From: Taxillus chinensis
Taxonomy: Eukaryota; Streptophyta; Magnoliopsida; Santalales; Loranthaceae
Direction of reading: 5' to 3'
DNA length: 64,000 nucleotides
Assembly: GCA_023512835.1 (NCBI GenBank)
Contig: CM042092.1
Span: forward strand, 45,778,400 to 45,842,399
The notes beneath the pieces were generated by a model. It made no database searches and had not been told where the DNA came from. It saw only the letters and a program-made list of their open reading frames with translations. Each line of letters starts with the position of its first letter. Position 1 is the first letter of the stretch. Below are positions 32,456 through 44,569 of the stretch, in pieces. The position numbers and the translations under genes are program-made.

Positions 32456-35400
32456 TATTGGAAATATAGGACTTGATGAAGCTGTCAAAATACAGTCTAT
32501 GTCTGGAGACTCGAAGATCCGAAGGTCATAGGGTCGAAGAGTCGACATACGTAGAAATAGACCTGTCACAGGACATATTAGCGAGAGGCTCGTAGACTCA
32601 TAGGGTCTGGAGACTCGAAGTAAAAATATGAAAGAGCACGCTGTGACTCGTAGATCCAAGGTCGAAGGTCGTAGAGTCGAAGTGCGAAAAAGAGAGAGTT
32701 ACTGCAAGCGTAAATAAATTCAGAGACTCGTAGAGTCAAAGAATTCTAAAGAACAGTAACCAACTTTAAATGACTCGAAGACTCGAAGCCCGTAGAACTG
32801 TAGAGTCCCTAAGAGTGCCTAAGTCAATTAAAAAAATGAAAAGTAGACTCGTAGACTCTAGGGTCGTAGAGTGGAACCTTAGAACACTGTTAAGAAAATA
32901 GGACTTGCAGACTCGTAGGTAGAAAATCGAAGAGTCGAAGCCAAAAAGACTGACCAACTAAAATAAAATTGTAACTCGAGAGTCATAGAATCGTAGACTC
33001 AAGGGATACAGGTAATTTAAGGAACTGGTAAGACACATCACAGACTCGAAGATCATGAAGGCAGAAAGTAATAGCTGAAGGGTCGTAGCTGTAGAGTCGA
33101 AGACTCGTTGAATACGGAAACTCAGTACATAAGCAAATGCGAAAGGCTAAGGAAGAAATATAAAGTCTAAGACTCATAGAGTCAAAGGTTTTCAAGGTCG
33201 AAGACTCGCTGAGTCGAAGAGCCTCTTAGTCAAGTAAAATAAGCTGAGAAACTCGAAGGTCGTAGACCCGCAGAGCTAAGGTCATAGACTTGCAGCTATA
33301 ACAACGAGTAAATTAGGCGCACTTCGAAGAAGTCACTCTAAGAGCCATTAGGATAGTCTCAGACTCGTAGAGTCGTAGACTCGCAGAGTTGCAAACTTAC
33401 AGTTAATAAAGTGACACAACAGACTTAATCTAACTCGAACTCTATCCTCGAGGACTCGAAGATATGTTGATGAACAACTTTTGCCAGCTTCACTGATTTA
33501 GTTCAGCTTTTGTCATTTAAATTGTCCTTCTAAATATTATTTTGATTCTCTTAATGTAACTACTCAGTATAGCAGCACGAAAGGGGTCGAACCCACAGGG
33601 ATTAACCAAGCTTTTCTAGTTTTTAATCAAATCACCTATTTACTCTAGTCCTAGAATATGTTTTAGCTCACTATTTTGTATTTTTCTCAAATTATTAACT
33701 CTTATCTCTTAAATTACTAAACAGAATGGTTTTGGTTTTAAATTTCAGAATTAAGACATCTAGGGTCGCAACTTCGCCATCCCTGCACTGTTTCTACTAA
33801 TTCGAGTGCTCTTAGGTTTGTTCTAAGCTACACATGCTATTTATCAACCAAGGTTTGGCAAATGGTCATTGTCAGACCTTCCCAACACTTACTGCAAGAA
33901 TGGTCATCAATACAGCAGTTTCACAGCTAATAAATCGCACACATGCAAGGATAATGATCACACCAAGCATATGCATGTCAAGAATCATGAGATCTGTCCC
34001 TGACTAGGACTAAGGAATCCAGAAGTGCACAATCTAGATTATAAAATAATGATAAGATCCTTAAAACATGCAAGTTTCACATAGACAAACCCAGAATTCA
34101 CCCATCATCAATATTACAGCACAGGGGGCTACATTGCTCCCCTAGAAAATAAGAACTACTCACTCATCTTGGAGATTACACCAGAATCCATAAAATACAG
34201 CATTCAAACCTAGGTACAGAAGAGAAAGTGTGTTCTCAGGTGGCTTCCTTCCTCAAGGTGAGAGATAATTCCCAGATCCTAGCTCTGATCTTCAATTCCA
34301 GCAGGAATCCACACCTCCAGGTTTGCTAGGGTTTCCAGCCATCAGCCCTTGTTCTCAGATGTTCAGTTCTCATGAATGGATGTGTTTTTCCCTTTATATA
34401 GGGCTGCAAGTCCAGCTAAAGATGTGCCCTAGCCCACAGCTGACAGCCCATTAGCAAAACTACGTAGTTTTGCTTAATGACCCAAAATCCATCTTGAAGT
34501 TACAATAATGCTCAAACCAAGCAAATTTAAACCCAAGTTCTTCAGAGAAAAGTCTTTAAAATATTAAACCAAAGTGAACTATGCAAAAATATAGGTGCAC
34601 GTCATATTGCACGTCATATCCTCATATGACGTGCAGGTCCAAATGATCTGAAATTACTTCCCAAGCTTCCTGGCGTCGTGTAGAAGGCAGGCATATAATT
34701 ATCTCCTTGCACGTCACAATGGTCCATGTGACGTGCACTCATGTTTTGCCTCCTCAGGCTGCCTTCTTTTGCCACAAGTTCCTTCTTTGGTACATGAAGT
34801 GATTTGGCTGATGTCCATGAGATGAAATTGCCTAAAAACCTGCCAAAACAGCTCAAAAACACATATATAGGACAAGCAATGTCTTCCTAAGGTGTTAGAG
34901 CAAATATCAGAGAAATATGGATAAATTAAGCTCTAAGTATGCTCTTTAATGTCCTAAATATACACTAGAATAACGGCATAAATGCACGTTATCATATGTG
35001 AGTCGTAGACTCGCAGATATCAACACTATAAAGCCTGAAGTAAACTTCCGCAACCTCAACATGCTCAAAATAAAACCTTCAAGTCATCAAACCTACGAGG
35101 CACCCACCTTCAAGGCATACTTAGAACCCTAAGCATATTCACTTAGCGATATCTTCAATTAGGGTTTGTACAGTAAGCTTGCGCCGTCTCAAGCAACTGG
35201 AGTGCAGTTAATGCCGCATTAATTGTAATCAACCACTTTCCACGGATGAACGGCCAAGATCGACTACACAAGTATGGGCATGCAACTGCGCAGCATGGGC
35301 AACAGATATGCAAATCAGAGCAGATCAACCCATCCCCTGACATCCCGCATATCCAGTGGCGGGAAGTCAGTCTGTCGGATGGACAATGCGTTGCACAACA

Positions 35401-35959
35401 ATCTAAACTTAAAATATATCTCTTTCACACTAAACAACAAAAAGTGGAGTTAGTCTCTTTCTCTAGAAGCGTGGAATACACAGAATACAAGAAAAAGGAT
35501 TCTTACAGACATTAAGATATAGATTTTTTGCAGAATTAAGAGAAGAGTTCCAACGCTAGAGAGAGAGAGACTTAGAGAGAGAAAAAGAACTTCCAAGTAC
35601 TGTGCGCCGCGTTGGACCAAGATCAAGATCAAACGTTGTGATCCATCATATACACTTGTTCACCCAAGATTCAGCACGATTATCTAGTCTAACGTCAGTG
35701 TTGTTTTCCACAAATCAAAATTATCACAGACCATTCCTTACACTTCTGAGATTTGTGAACAAGGAGCATTTACTACATCTTAGATTTGTCTGATAGCTCA
35801 TAACTCACATTATCACTCAAATTACTACTGTCATCTTCTCCATAAATAGTTCCAGCAGAGTTATCCTTAGAAGCACCACATACGAGCAAACAGTGTAGCT
35901 TCCACGCACGAAGAAAGTCTATTCACCCCCCCCCCTCTAGACTCACTTTGGGACCTACA
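32456..35959 (+). repeat. 3' LTR of element A, interrupted
   Basis: It begins TATTGGAAATATAGG and ends GGGACCTACA. Without the solo LTR at 33468-34994 it is about 1970 bp, close to the 2036-bp solo LTR of the same family at 44570-46605. The U3 half is filled with variants of GACTCGTAGA and GACTCGAAGA. Both complete copies have TA, not TG, at the 5' end, so the family has non-canonical TA...CA termini. Confidence 0.88.
33468..34994 (-). mobile_element. Solo LTR of a Tat/Ogre-like Ty3/gypsy element
   Basis: It is flanked by TATGT (33463-33467 and 34995-34999). In sense orientation it starts TGATAACGTGCATTTATG and ends AAAGTTGTTCATCA, with the CCTGTGGGTTCGACCCC block near the end that is usual in plant Tat/Ogre-type LTRs. 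The A-type LTR at 44570-46605 shows the uninterrupted site. The region 34440-34800 resembles part of the Tekay LTR (see findings). Lineage is judged from the ends only. Confidence 0.82.
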
Positions 35960-35986
35960 AAGTCAATGCTTTTTATTTAACTAATT

Positions 35987-38670
35987 TGTTGGATTAAACC
36001 CAGAATTTGGATGACGCGGATAAAACTCTATGTAATTTGATTTGAGACCTTGTTTGTTTATTCTAAGTTGTGGCAAAAGATAGAACTCTAAATCGGATCT
36101 TCACTCATGAGAAGAAAGCTAAAGATAGGATACATAATCTGAATCTGGACTAACGTGAGTGTCATTAAACACTTGGTAAATAACCAAGTCTTCATACGGA
36201 ATAAGGATCACTCGTGCGGACAAAACTCTTGAAGTTACGGACTAAGTAATCCGCATCTAACACTTAAATGCACTAAGTTAAATAGATGCAGAATAGGAAT
36301 CCTAGTCTACATCTCGTATGGAGTAAAAGAGAACTATCATGAAATAAAAGGCTAAGTCTTCCACTCAAGCGGACTAATGTCACAGGGTCAGGCTTCCTGC
36401 GCCTGTCAACCCATTGCGGTACTTAGCTTCTCTATCCGCGGTCCGCTAAGTTTAGCCTTTGTGGGTTGAAGCGCACGTAGACTGGTTTCACTCTGCCACT
36501 GGGCTCATCAGGACAACGGCTCCAGTTCTCGACTAGTTTGTGTAAGAATGGCCAAATTCCATCTTCAACATCAAGTCCTTGACTAGCGGCGTGCTCCCCG
36601 CATTTAAACGGGTCGGCACGTCTGAACTCCGAAGGGGCTCCATCCATTCTCTGACACAAACTGACTGGAGATTCCCACTGCGCACCATCTACGCTTTAAC
36701 CAACCCCTCTCTTCCAAGTAGAATGAATACATTTCTGGATCGTGCCACTGAAAACGTCCTGAATCCTCGGGTCGTGACATTTGGAGCCGTTCTCCTGATG
36801 AGCCTAGTGGCAGGGCAAAACCAGTCTACGTGCACTTTAACCCTCAAAGGCTAAACTTAGCAGACCATGGATAGAGAAGCTAAGTGTCGCAATGGATTGA
36901 GAGGCGTAGGAAACCTGACCCCGTGACGAGTGGTATCATAGCCGAACCGGCCCATATCCTGAAGACTTGCCGAGCACTCTCACGACTAGCGTGATCCCAA
37001 GGTGGGAACTCACAGAGGTCAGTCGACCAATAATGTCTTGCACACCTCGTGTCCATAAAGTTAGAGTATCCTATAGTGTGATACAGAGTTGGACAAGGGA
37101 GTACAAAGGAGCACGTCGGAGCAATCTTGGAAGCTTCCTATCCATTGGACATTGGGCGAACGGGAGAGCATCTTGGTAAAGGTGTTGCAGCCTGCGGGGA
37201 AGCGATGTCCAACCAGTTGACATTGGGCGAGCGGGAGGGTGTCGAGGTGAAGATTCCATAGCCTGTGGGGAAGTGATATCAATAAATGCAACGGGGGCGT
37301 TGCGACGATTGGGTGGAGGAGAAAGTCACTACCCGAGGATTCGGGACGTTTTTCAGTGGCACGATCCAGAAATGTATTCATGCTACTTGAAGGAAAGGGG
37401 TTGGTTAAAGTGTAGATGGTGCGCAACGGGAAGCTCCAGTCATTTCGTGCCGGATAATAGATGGAGCCCCTTCGGAGTTCAGACGTGCCGACCCGGTTGA
37501 ATGCGGGGAGCACGCCACTAGTTGAGGACTTGATGTTGAAGAAGGGATTTGGCCATACTTAAACAAACTGGTCGAGAACTGGAGCCGTTCTCCTGATGAG
37601 CCCAGTGGCAGGGCGAAACCAGTCTATGTGCGCTTCAACTGTCAAAGGCTAAACTTAGCGGACCGTGGATAAAGAAGCTAAGTGCCGCAATGGGTTGAGA
37701 GGCGCAGGAAACCTGACTGTGGACAAGAAGACACAAAGTAAGGAATCCTAGTCTTTCATTCATGCGGAGTAAGGAACGACTTGTGTGGAATAAGTACCCA
37801 TGTCTTTTGTTTGCACGGAGTAAGACAAGAAGATGTGGAGTAAAAAATCCGGACCTTTTACTCATACGGAATAAGAAACTCAAGCGGAGTAAGGAAGCGT
37901 TGATACGGAGTAGGCCCTCCAAACCTTTTGTTTATACGGAGTAAGGAAGCACTGACACGGAATAAGGATTCCGATATCAAACTGATGCGGAGTAAGCAAC
38001 CACTAACACGGAGTAAGGATCCGAGCTTCATTAACACAAAGTAAGGAATCTTACGACGGATTAAGAAGACGTTGCTTCACTTTATCGGCTTCATATTTAA
38101 AGTCATCAGCTCGCTGTGTCCCGATGTAAGACAGACTTGTTAAAAATCTAAATCATCTTACACGTGGAACACACAGACATGTGAACACAACCTTAAATGA
38201 ATTTGGGATTACGCGAAGATACTTATTATTCACAAACCCAAGATTTCGAGCACCACATCTGCAGCGCTTAAAGCATAAGCATTTTCCAAGAAGAACTTCA
38301 ATGCTACACAGTGCTTGGAAAATCCAGTTCCAACATTGTCTCCCAGAAATGTCTATATATATTAAGTTTTGTATATTTTCACATATATACGCGCACATAT
38401 ACAAGAGTTCTTAGAGATTTAATTGGCTAGTGTGTGAGTCATTGTAAAACAGAGTGCTAGAGAGTTTATCAGTAGATCGAAAAGCTTTATTAGCTTTAAT
38501 CTGCTATATTTTGTTGTAATTATCTTTTGATAATAAAACAAAATACTTCCACTATCCGGTTATCTTCCGCACTGATTCTATCTTTTAACCAGAGAAGTGT
38601 TGTGCTAGAGATAAAGAAGAGTTTTCAATAAGAACCTATTCACCCCCCTCTAGGCCCCTTGGGACCAACA
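35987..38670 (+). mobile_element. Solo B-type LTR in host DNA, itself interrupted
   Basis: It runs from TGTTGGATTAAACCC to GGGACCAACA and is flanked by TAATT (35982-35986 and 38671-38675). It is not followed by a primer-binding site nor preceded by a polypurine tract, so it is a solo LTR. A small LTR element at 36378-37725 accounts for the extra length. CGGAGTAAGGA motifs lie at about 37760-38020, a TATA-like run at 38355 and AATAAAACAAAATAC at about 38533. Confidence 0.9.
36378..37725 (+). mobile_element. Small non-autonomous LTR element (TRIM/LARD-like) with an inverted LTR copy
   Basis: A 402-bp LTR in minus orientation (36378-36779, TGTCACAGGGTCAGG to GTCGTGACA) is followed by the last 145 bp or so of a forward LTR (about 36783-36929), a primer-binding site TGGTATCATAGCC (36931-36943), a roughly 380-bp internal region, a GGGTGGAGGAGAAAG polypurine-like tract and a forward LTR (about 37324-37725). 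The internal region has no credible gene but contains a 71-bp near-duplicate starting at 37145 and 37216 (TTGACATTGGGCGA). No clear target-site duplication could be read. Confidence 0.72.
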
Positions 38671-40036
38671 TAATTTATTGGTCAAAGTTATGATTAAGAT
38701 TGATTTTACCCTAAGTGTCTAAAGTAATCCTAAAAGTTTTGCTTTGTTTGAAGTGGAAAATGAAATCCTATGATTTCAAAAATTGAAATATGCTTTGTCT
38801 TGAAAATATTTTTTTTATCTTTTTTTTTTGTTTTTTTATCTCTTTTTGTTTTGAAAACTCTCCTTCCTTTTTTTTTGTTTTTCTTTTTTATTTGAACACA
38901 TTTTATTGGTTTTTTATTTGAAAACGTTTTTTTTTTTAGAAAACATTGAACCTAAATCTACAAATGTTAAAACTTAAAAATGCATATCAAAATAAATGAA
39001 CACACATATCAAAATAAATGTGGAGTATGTGATATCCACAAATAATATGAAAACAAAACCATTCTCTGTTTTTTTTCTTTTTTTTTTCTCATTGTTTTTT
39101 CCTTCTCTTTTTTTTTTCGTTTCGTTGCTATTACATATTACAACCTTACATAAAAGGAGATAACACACAAATAACACAATACAATATGATAATTACAAAC
39201 AATAAAATAAACAAAGATAAAGAAAAGAAACAACCCAATACAACACTTACAAACAAAAAAAGAATAGATTAAGACAACGAAATGAAAATTTACCCAACTT
39301 TGTCTTAGACTTGGGGCTCCGATTGCAGCAACATTGACGAGGAGGCACGACTCCAAAGACTGGTTGATTGGAATTGGGCCGGAAGTACTCCAAATACTGC
39401 TGGACGGAAATGCAAATGAACTTGTTTTTTAATTGCTTTTCGATCTTGATATGGAAATATATGGAAAAGAAAGGGAAATAACACTGGGAAATGAACACGG
39501 TTTCAGGACTTCTGGGCTTTTGATGGGGGAGAATGTGTGGTATGGGATCCAAGACCCGCTAGGAAGTTTCCTAGGAACCTTGTCCTACAATCAAGTGTCA
39601 CACCCCTGAATCTCCACAAGGAAACAAATGGCAACGGTATTTGGATGGTGAAAGAGGATAAAATAGTCAAGGTAGAACCCAAAGAGAACTTGTCTCTAAG
39701 AACTCTAGCCACAAGATGCCACAAAGGAAGACTAATCCTTTGATAAGTCAAAAAAGTAAGCAAGAAAACAAAGGTTGCAAGCTAAACTCACCAAATGAAA
39801 AATACACTCTATTCATGATGATTTCAAGAGTACATGGGGAGGCTTTTTATAGCTAAAAGAGCTTGGAAACCAAGGGTTGCATTTTAACAACATATTTGGC
39901 AAGATTACCAAGGGCTTGATTTGACCCACATGTTTGGTAATTTAAAGTAACAAAATAAAGAAAATATGAAAAATGGGCTTGAAATTCGTAGCCCACAAGG
40001 CTTGAACTTTTATAAGCTTATTTGGGCCTCAATTAG
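38671..40036. other. Apparent host DNA between insertions
   Basis: AT-rich sequence without a credible gene. It has long T-runs at about 38810-39120. The join with 35960-35986 is shown by the TAATT duplication of the solo LTR. The segment from about 39597 (TGTCACACCCCTGAATCTCC) to 40036 may be the start of another gypsy-type LTR in minus orientation, with CTTTTTATAGC at about 39845 as a reversed TATA box, cut by element D; this is only a guess from the ends. Confidence 0.55.
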
Positions 40037-41252
40037 TGTTGGTCCCTGGGAGCCTAGAAGGGGGTGAATAGGCTCCTATAGAAAACTCTTCTTCTTCTCT
40101 GGCATAACACTTTTCTGGTTAAAAGATAGAATTAGTGCGGAAGATAACCAGATAGTGGAAGTATTCTGTTTTATTATCAAAAGATAATTACACAAAATAA
40201 TAGCAGATTAAAGCTAATGATAAGCTTTTCGATCTACTGAAACTCTTTAGCACTCTATTTTACAATAACACACACGCTAGCCAAATAAATCTCTAAGAGC
40301 TCTTGTGCATATACGCACATATGAAAATATACAAAGCTTAATATATATAGACATCTCTTGGAAAACATTCTTGGAATAGGATCTTCCGAGTACCATGCAG
40401 CATTGAAGTTCTTCTCGGAAAATGTCTCTGCTTTAATTGTTGTGGATGTGGAGCTCAAAATCTTGGGACTTTAAACATTGAATTTCTTTGCGTGATCCCA
40501 ATTACATTTAAGGTTCTGTCCACATCTTCATGTGATCCACGTGTAAGATGACTTAGATATTCAATAGGTCTTTCTTACATCGGGACACAGCGAGCTGATA
40601 ACTTGAATACGAAGCTGATAAAGTGAAGCAGCATCTTCTTAATCCGTTGTAAGGTTCCTTACTTCGTGTTAATGAGGCTTGGATCCTTACTACATGTCAT
40701 TGGTTGCTTACTCCGTTTCAATTTGATACTAGAATCCTTATTCCGTGTTAGCACTTCCTTACTCCGTATGAATGAAGGGTTCGGAGGGCTTACTCTGTAT
40801 CAGTGCATACTTACTCCGCTCGAGTAAAAGGTTCGGATTCCATATTCCACACATTTATCCATAGTCCGCTTGAGTGGAAGACTTATCTTTTTATTCCGTA
40901 ACAGTTCTCTCTTACTCCGTGCGAGATGTAGACTAGGATTCTTATTCCTCATCTATTTAACTTAGTCCATTTAAGTGTAAGATGTGGATTCCTTAGTCCA
41001 TAACTTTAAGTGTTTAGTCCGTACGAATGATCCTTATTCCATATGAGGAACTTGGTTATTTACCAAGTACTTGACGACACTCACGTTGGTCCGGATCAGG
41101 ATTATGTAGCCTGTCCTTAGCTTTGCTCTCACCAGTGAAGATCCAAATTAGAGTTATATCTTCTGCAACAAGTTAGAATAGACATCAAAGATCTCAAAAC
41201 AGATTGCATAGGATTTTAACTACATTATCCAAATTCTGGGTTTGATCCAATA
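40037..41252 (-). repeat. 3' LTR of element D (B-type)
   Basis: On the plus strand it runs TGTTGGTCCCTGG to TTTGATCCAATA and is followed by the reversed polypurine tract (ATCTCTCCCAA). The end CCAATA is a decayed CCAACA. The reversed TCCTTACTCCG motifs lie at about 40660-41050, and ATATATAGACAT at about 40342 is the reversed TATA region. Confidence 0.87.
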
Positions 41253-41402
41253 ATCTCTCCCAATATGGATATGCCAAAACCCTTTGTAATCTGATATGGT
41301 AAGTGAGGCAATAAGATACTCAAACAGAAATAAAGATAACTTCCACATTCCATTCATTTAGCAACATGAGTACATTTTCAGCCTTAGTACAAAAATATTA
41401 CA

Positions 41403-44077
41403 TTAAGGAATATAAGGCTTACTATACTTGAAGATCATTATTGCTGCTTTCTCATGAAGCTCCATCATCTGCTCCATCGTAAAGTTAACGATGCTGTTTT
41501 AGTCTTCATCTACCTTCATAAAGGACTTTATGAAGAAGCAGACAAAAGCCCCACAGCTATCTCCTTCAGGCTATTAAGGCACATTTTTCTTGCTTCGGAT
41601 CGCCGCTTTCAGCTTTTCAGTAGGAGCCAAAGGTGTTTGACCTATATCTTCATAAAGCTTGGCTTGTCTTACTACTTCTGTCAGTCAAAGCCGCAAAGGT
41701 TCCAATTGATTCTTTCTTACTTTGTGTTCCACAATCTGATGAGAATCAATTAGGAACAGCTGCTTTGAAAGAATCAGCAAGACAATAAGCATGAAATGCA
41801 GAGTTTAGACCCGGTACGGAATGAGGACAGAGGTAAGATTTTTCCAAGGTTTGCTGTCCTCAGCAGTTCTGTCAATGAAGATTCGGATGTGCGCTATATC
41901 TGGAAGATAACCTTCAGACCAACACGACAGTATGTCAATAACGTGTCCGTCCGAGTACAGAGATGGAAACAGCCTCATCTCCATCTTTATCACCCAAGAG
42001 AAGTTTTCTATGTCATCAGTAGTGAATAAGCCCTTCTCAGAACATAAAGTGCTTAGATCTTGAGGTGAGAAGGGAGAGATATCTCTCAGACATCTTCACT
42101 CGGCATAGAGGTGGCATACTGAGTCATGGCATTGTAGATGCTTCCATCAGCATCATGTGGATTGAGTTCCGCATATGATGGGAGGAAGGTGATGGCCTCA
42201 GATGGAGAAGTCAAAGGAGGAGCTGCACTGGAGGAGCTAGGCTGAGTGAAGCAGCTACGTTTGGGGATAGGTATTCCCGGAGGAAGTGTTGATGCAGGCC
42301 GCTTACCAGTAGGAGCAGAGGGAGCTGTAACAGGATTAGATGGCACATCCTCCCTTGTTTTAGCAGATTGTCGGGGAGCGGTACGAGAGTGAGCCATGGT
42401 GTGAGCCAAGTCCGCAAAGGAGGTAGACAAAGAATGCACAGAAGAGGCCACAAGATCCATTGTTTGCTCCATGGAAGTCAAAGAGTCGGTGAGCACGAAC
42501 AGGAGTTGGGCGCCTAAAGCATCAACCTTAACGACAATGGTAATGATTTGGGCGCTCTGGGCTTGAGCATGGCTGTCCAACTGGGTAGAGAGCACAACGT
42601 CAGAATAGACTATGCTAAAAGAAGCGCGCCTAAGTGCAAACTCCGAAGCTTTGGAGGACTCCCCCACATGAAGAGATGTAAGAGTGCGCTGGGCAGAGGA
42701 GTCGACAGGAGGATAGAGAGGTTAATCAACAGCAGCAGCAGACGGGTCAGCTGGAGCATCGGAGGCATCCGGGGCAGCAGATTCGCTATGACCAGAGAAT
42801 CTCAGTAGGGGAAGGAGCCTATGCGTCATGGTCTGGTCCGGAGGTAATAGCAGCAAATGGTGCGTCAGGAAGAGAATCCGGCAAAAGAAAGTCGTGGTCC
42901 AAATTCCAGACGATCATATCTTCCGGGGTTTGGGTATGGCGTGCATAGTACACCTGGAGATCATTGCTGGGGATGGTGGCGGTGCATTCGAGGCTGAAAC
43001 GGAACCATAGGTCCGTAAAAATGTCGGCGGGGAGACGGTCCAGATAGTCTCGAGGTTGAGGAAGTGGGCGCAAAGGTACTTCCAAAGGAGATGTAGGGAC
43101 ATCAGCCATTGCAGCAGCAACAGCAGCATCAACAGTAGGAGAATCAGGTGCAAGGACATCAACAGCAGATGGTGCTGATGAATCAATCGGAGGACAACTA
43201 GAGTGGGACGGCCCTACAACCTTGGACGGATCAGCGCAAACGCTGTGCTGGGAGCCACGGGAGATGGAGGGAGCGGCTACAGACTGAATCCGTGAGGACC
43301 GGTGGGCAGAGCTAACCTCAGGGGCTAAGCTGTCGGGTGGATCACCAACCGAACTGCCCTATTATTCTGGAGCTGGAAAGAGGTGAATAAAAGCAGAAGG
43401 CCGACGAGTAGTCAGAGTCCCATCAGGCGTTAGATGGTAGAGATAGTATTCCTAGGGGAAGGAGATGACACCATGTCCGTTGAAATGGGATGGACGCAAA
43501 TGCCGGAAGACAATGCTTAGTATCCGCCCAAAAGATTGATTCTTTGGGTTGTTGCCTAGCAGCTGAAACAAAAAGGTCCCCCAATCCATCGAGTGACTCT
43601 CAAAGACTCTGTACATAGCGAGAAGCAGATCATATGGGACGGAGTCGAGGGCGGTTGTACGAGCCAGAAAGCACCGCTCAGAATGGTGGCCATACAGCGA
43701 TAGCGACCCTGGAAGGACTTTAACTTATATTCCTTCCCTTTATAAGTGTAGCCCATTGAGGCTGCCATCATCCCTAGATCAGGGTGCTAGTGAGTACCGG
43801 AGGGGAAATGGAGAGCGGCATGAAGAACGATAGGGGTGATGACTATGGATTCACCCCAAATGGTGGATCTGATGGAGTTAATGGTGCAGCGTATGTTGCT
43901 GTAGTATTCATTGATGTTGCCGATAAGAATATCGACCGGATCAAAGACTAGATTTAACAGATGGCTGGCTTCAAGTAAGGGGTGTAGTTCCAGAAAACAC
44001 GCCGGAGGATTGGAAACAATGTTGCAATCATCCAGATGGCCTGGATTGACGCCGTATAGAGCGGTTCTGGGTGCCAT
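41403..44077 (-). pseudogene. ORF3 of element D: N-terminal domain to Ulp1-like protease, broken
   Basis: It starts MAPRTALYGVNPGHLDD at 44077 and ends KYSKPYIP with the stop at 41403-41405. The N-terminal domain (VITPIVLHAALHFPSG, KEYKLKSFQGRYRC), the middle block (RDYLDRLPADIF, VYYARHTQTPEDMIVW, about 42900-43070) and the linker with KRPASTLPPGIPIPKR are recognisable across several frameshifts. In the protease part KPWKNLTSVLIPY, HFM and LIDSHQ are kept, and Cys in DSCGAFVC lies at 41553-41555. The pair of Gln codons before it became TAA and TAG (41571-41576), so the oxyanion Gln is now a stop. Same gene as in C, E and F; inactive. Confidence 0.77.
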
Positions 44078-44180
44078 GGAAATCGAATTGAGAGAAGGGA
44101 AAGGAAATGTAGGGTTTTGAAAAATGAAGAATGACTACTGAATTTGAGAGTGATAAGTTGCTCTTCTCTTGAATGCCTAA

Positions 44181-44190
44181 GATATATATA
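44181..44190 (-). promoter_or_regulatory. Internal promoter (TATA box) of ORF3 of element D
   Basis: GATATATATA (reversed TATATATATC) lies about 105 bp before the start codon at 44077, and AAAACCCTAC (about 44109-44118, reversed) lies between them, as in B and F. The 44191-44569 region upstream holds no gene; it carries the conserved pre-ORF3 sequence with the reversed TCCTCCTCA block at 44411-44419. Confidence 0.55.
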
Positions 44191-44569
44191 ATGGGTTAGT
44201 GGATGCCGGCGGGTTTAGGGTTTAAGTGAAATGAACAGGGAGCCGCCTAGAAATCTGATGTCATTAGAGTTGATAGTTGAGCGTCTCCGGGTAAAGAGAT
44301 GACATGGAGGCAGCAAAACCAAGCATTTATGACAGTTGTATGTCTTCTTCCAGAAAATGAAGTGACTAATTACCCGGCTCGAGACGAGCATTAAATGAAC
44401 CATCGTTATTCCTCCTCAAAAATACGTGATGTAAGATAATACTTGGATTATCGCGATTTGAGAGTTTCAAGAGTCAGGAGGAAATGAACCGACTATCATC
44501 CGGGGTAAGGTGTATCCGTAGTAAGAACATTCGGATGAATGACAAACTGAGTCCGTAGAAATAGGTGCT

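Larger units (their letters stand above)
2596..35959 (+). mobile_element. Element A: Sirevirus-like copia retrotransposon with an Ulp1-type third gene
   Basis: The visible order is 5' LTR remnant (2596-3084), primer-binding site (3087), gag (3127-5739), protease (5740-6081), the rest of pol (22948-25876), ORF3 (27719-32055), polypurine tract and 3' LTR (32456-35959). It is interrupted by C, B, one B-type solo LTR and one Tat/Ogre-like solo LTR. The pol order PR-IN-RT-RNaseH is that of Ty1/copia. The gag with coiled coil, the large LTRs and extra polypurine tracts after pol fit the Sirevirus lineage. The right flank is AAGTC; the left flank is outside the window. Confidence 0.85.

Noticed and set aside
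38810..39120. Poly(T) tracts as the tail of a reversed LINE or SINE
   Set aside because: The tracts are scattered and imperfect, with no flanking duplication or recognisable LINE/SINE sequence.
42548..43010. Plus-strand open frames in the D ORF3 region
   Set aside because: They are antisense to the recognisable minus-strand ORF3 domains and have no motif of their own.
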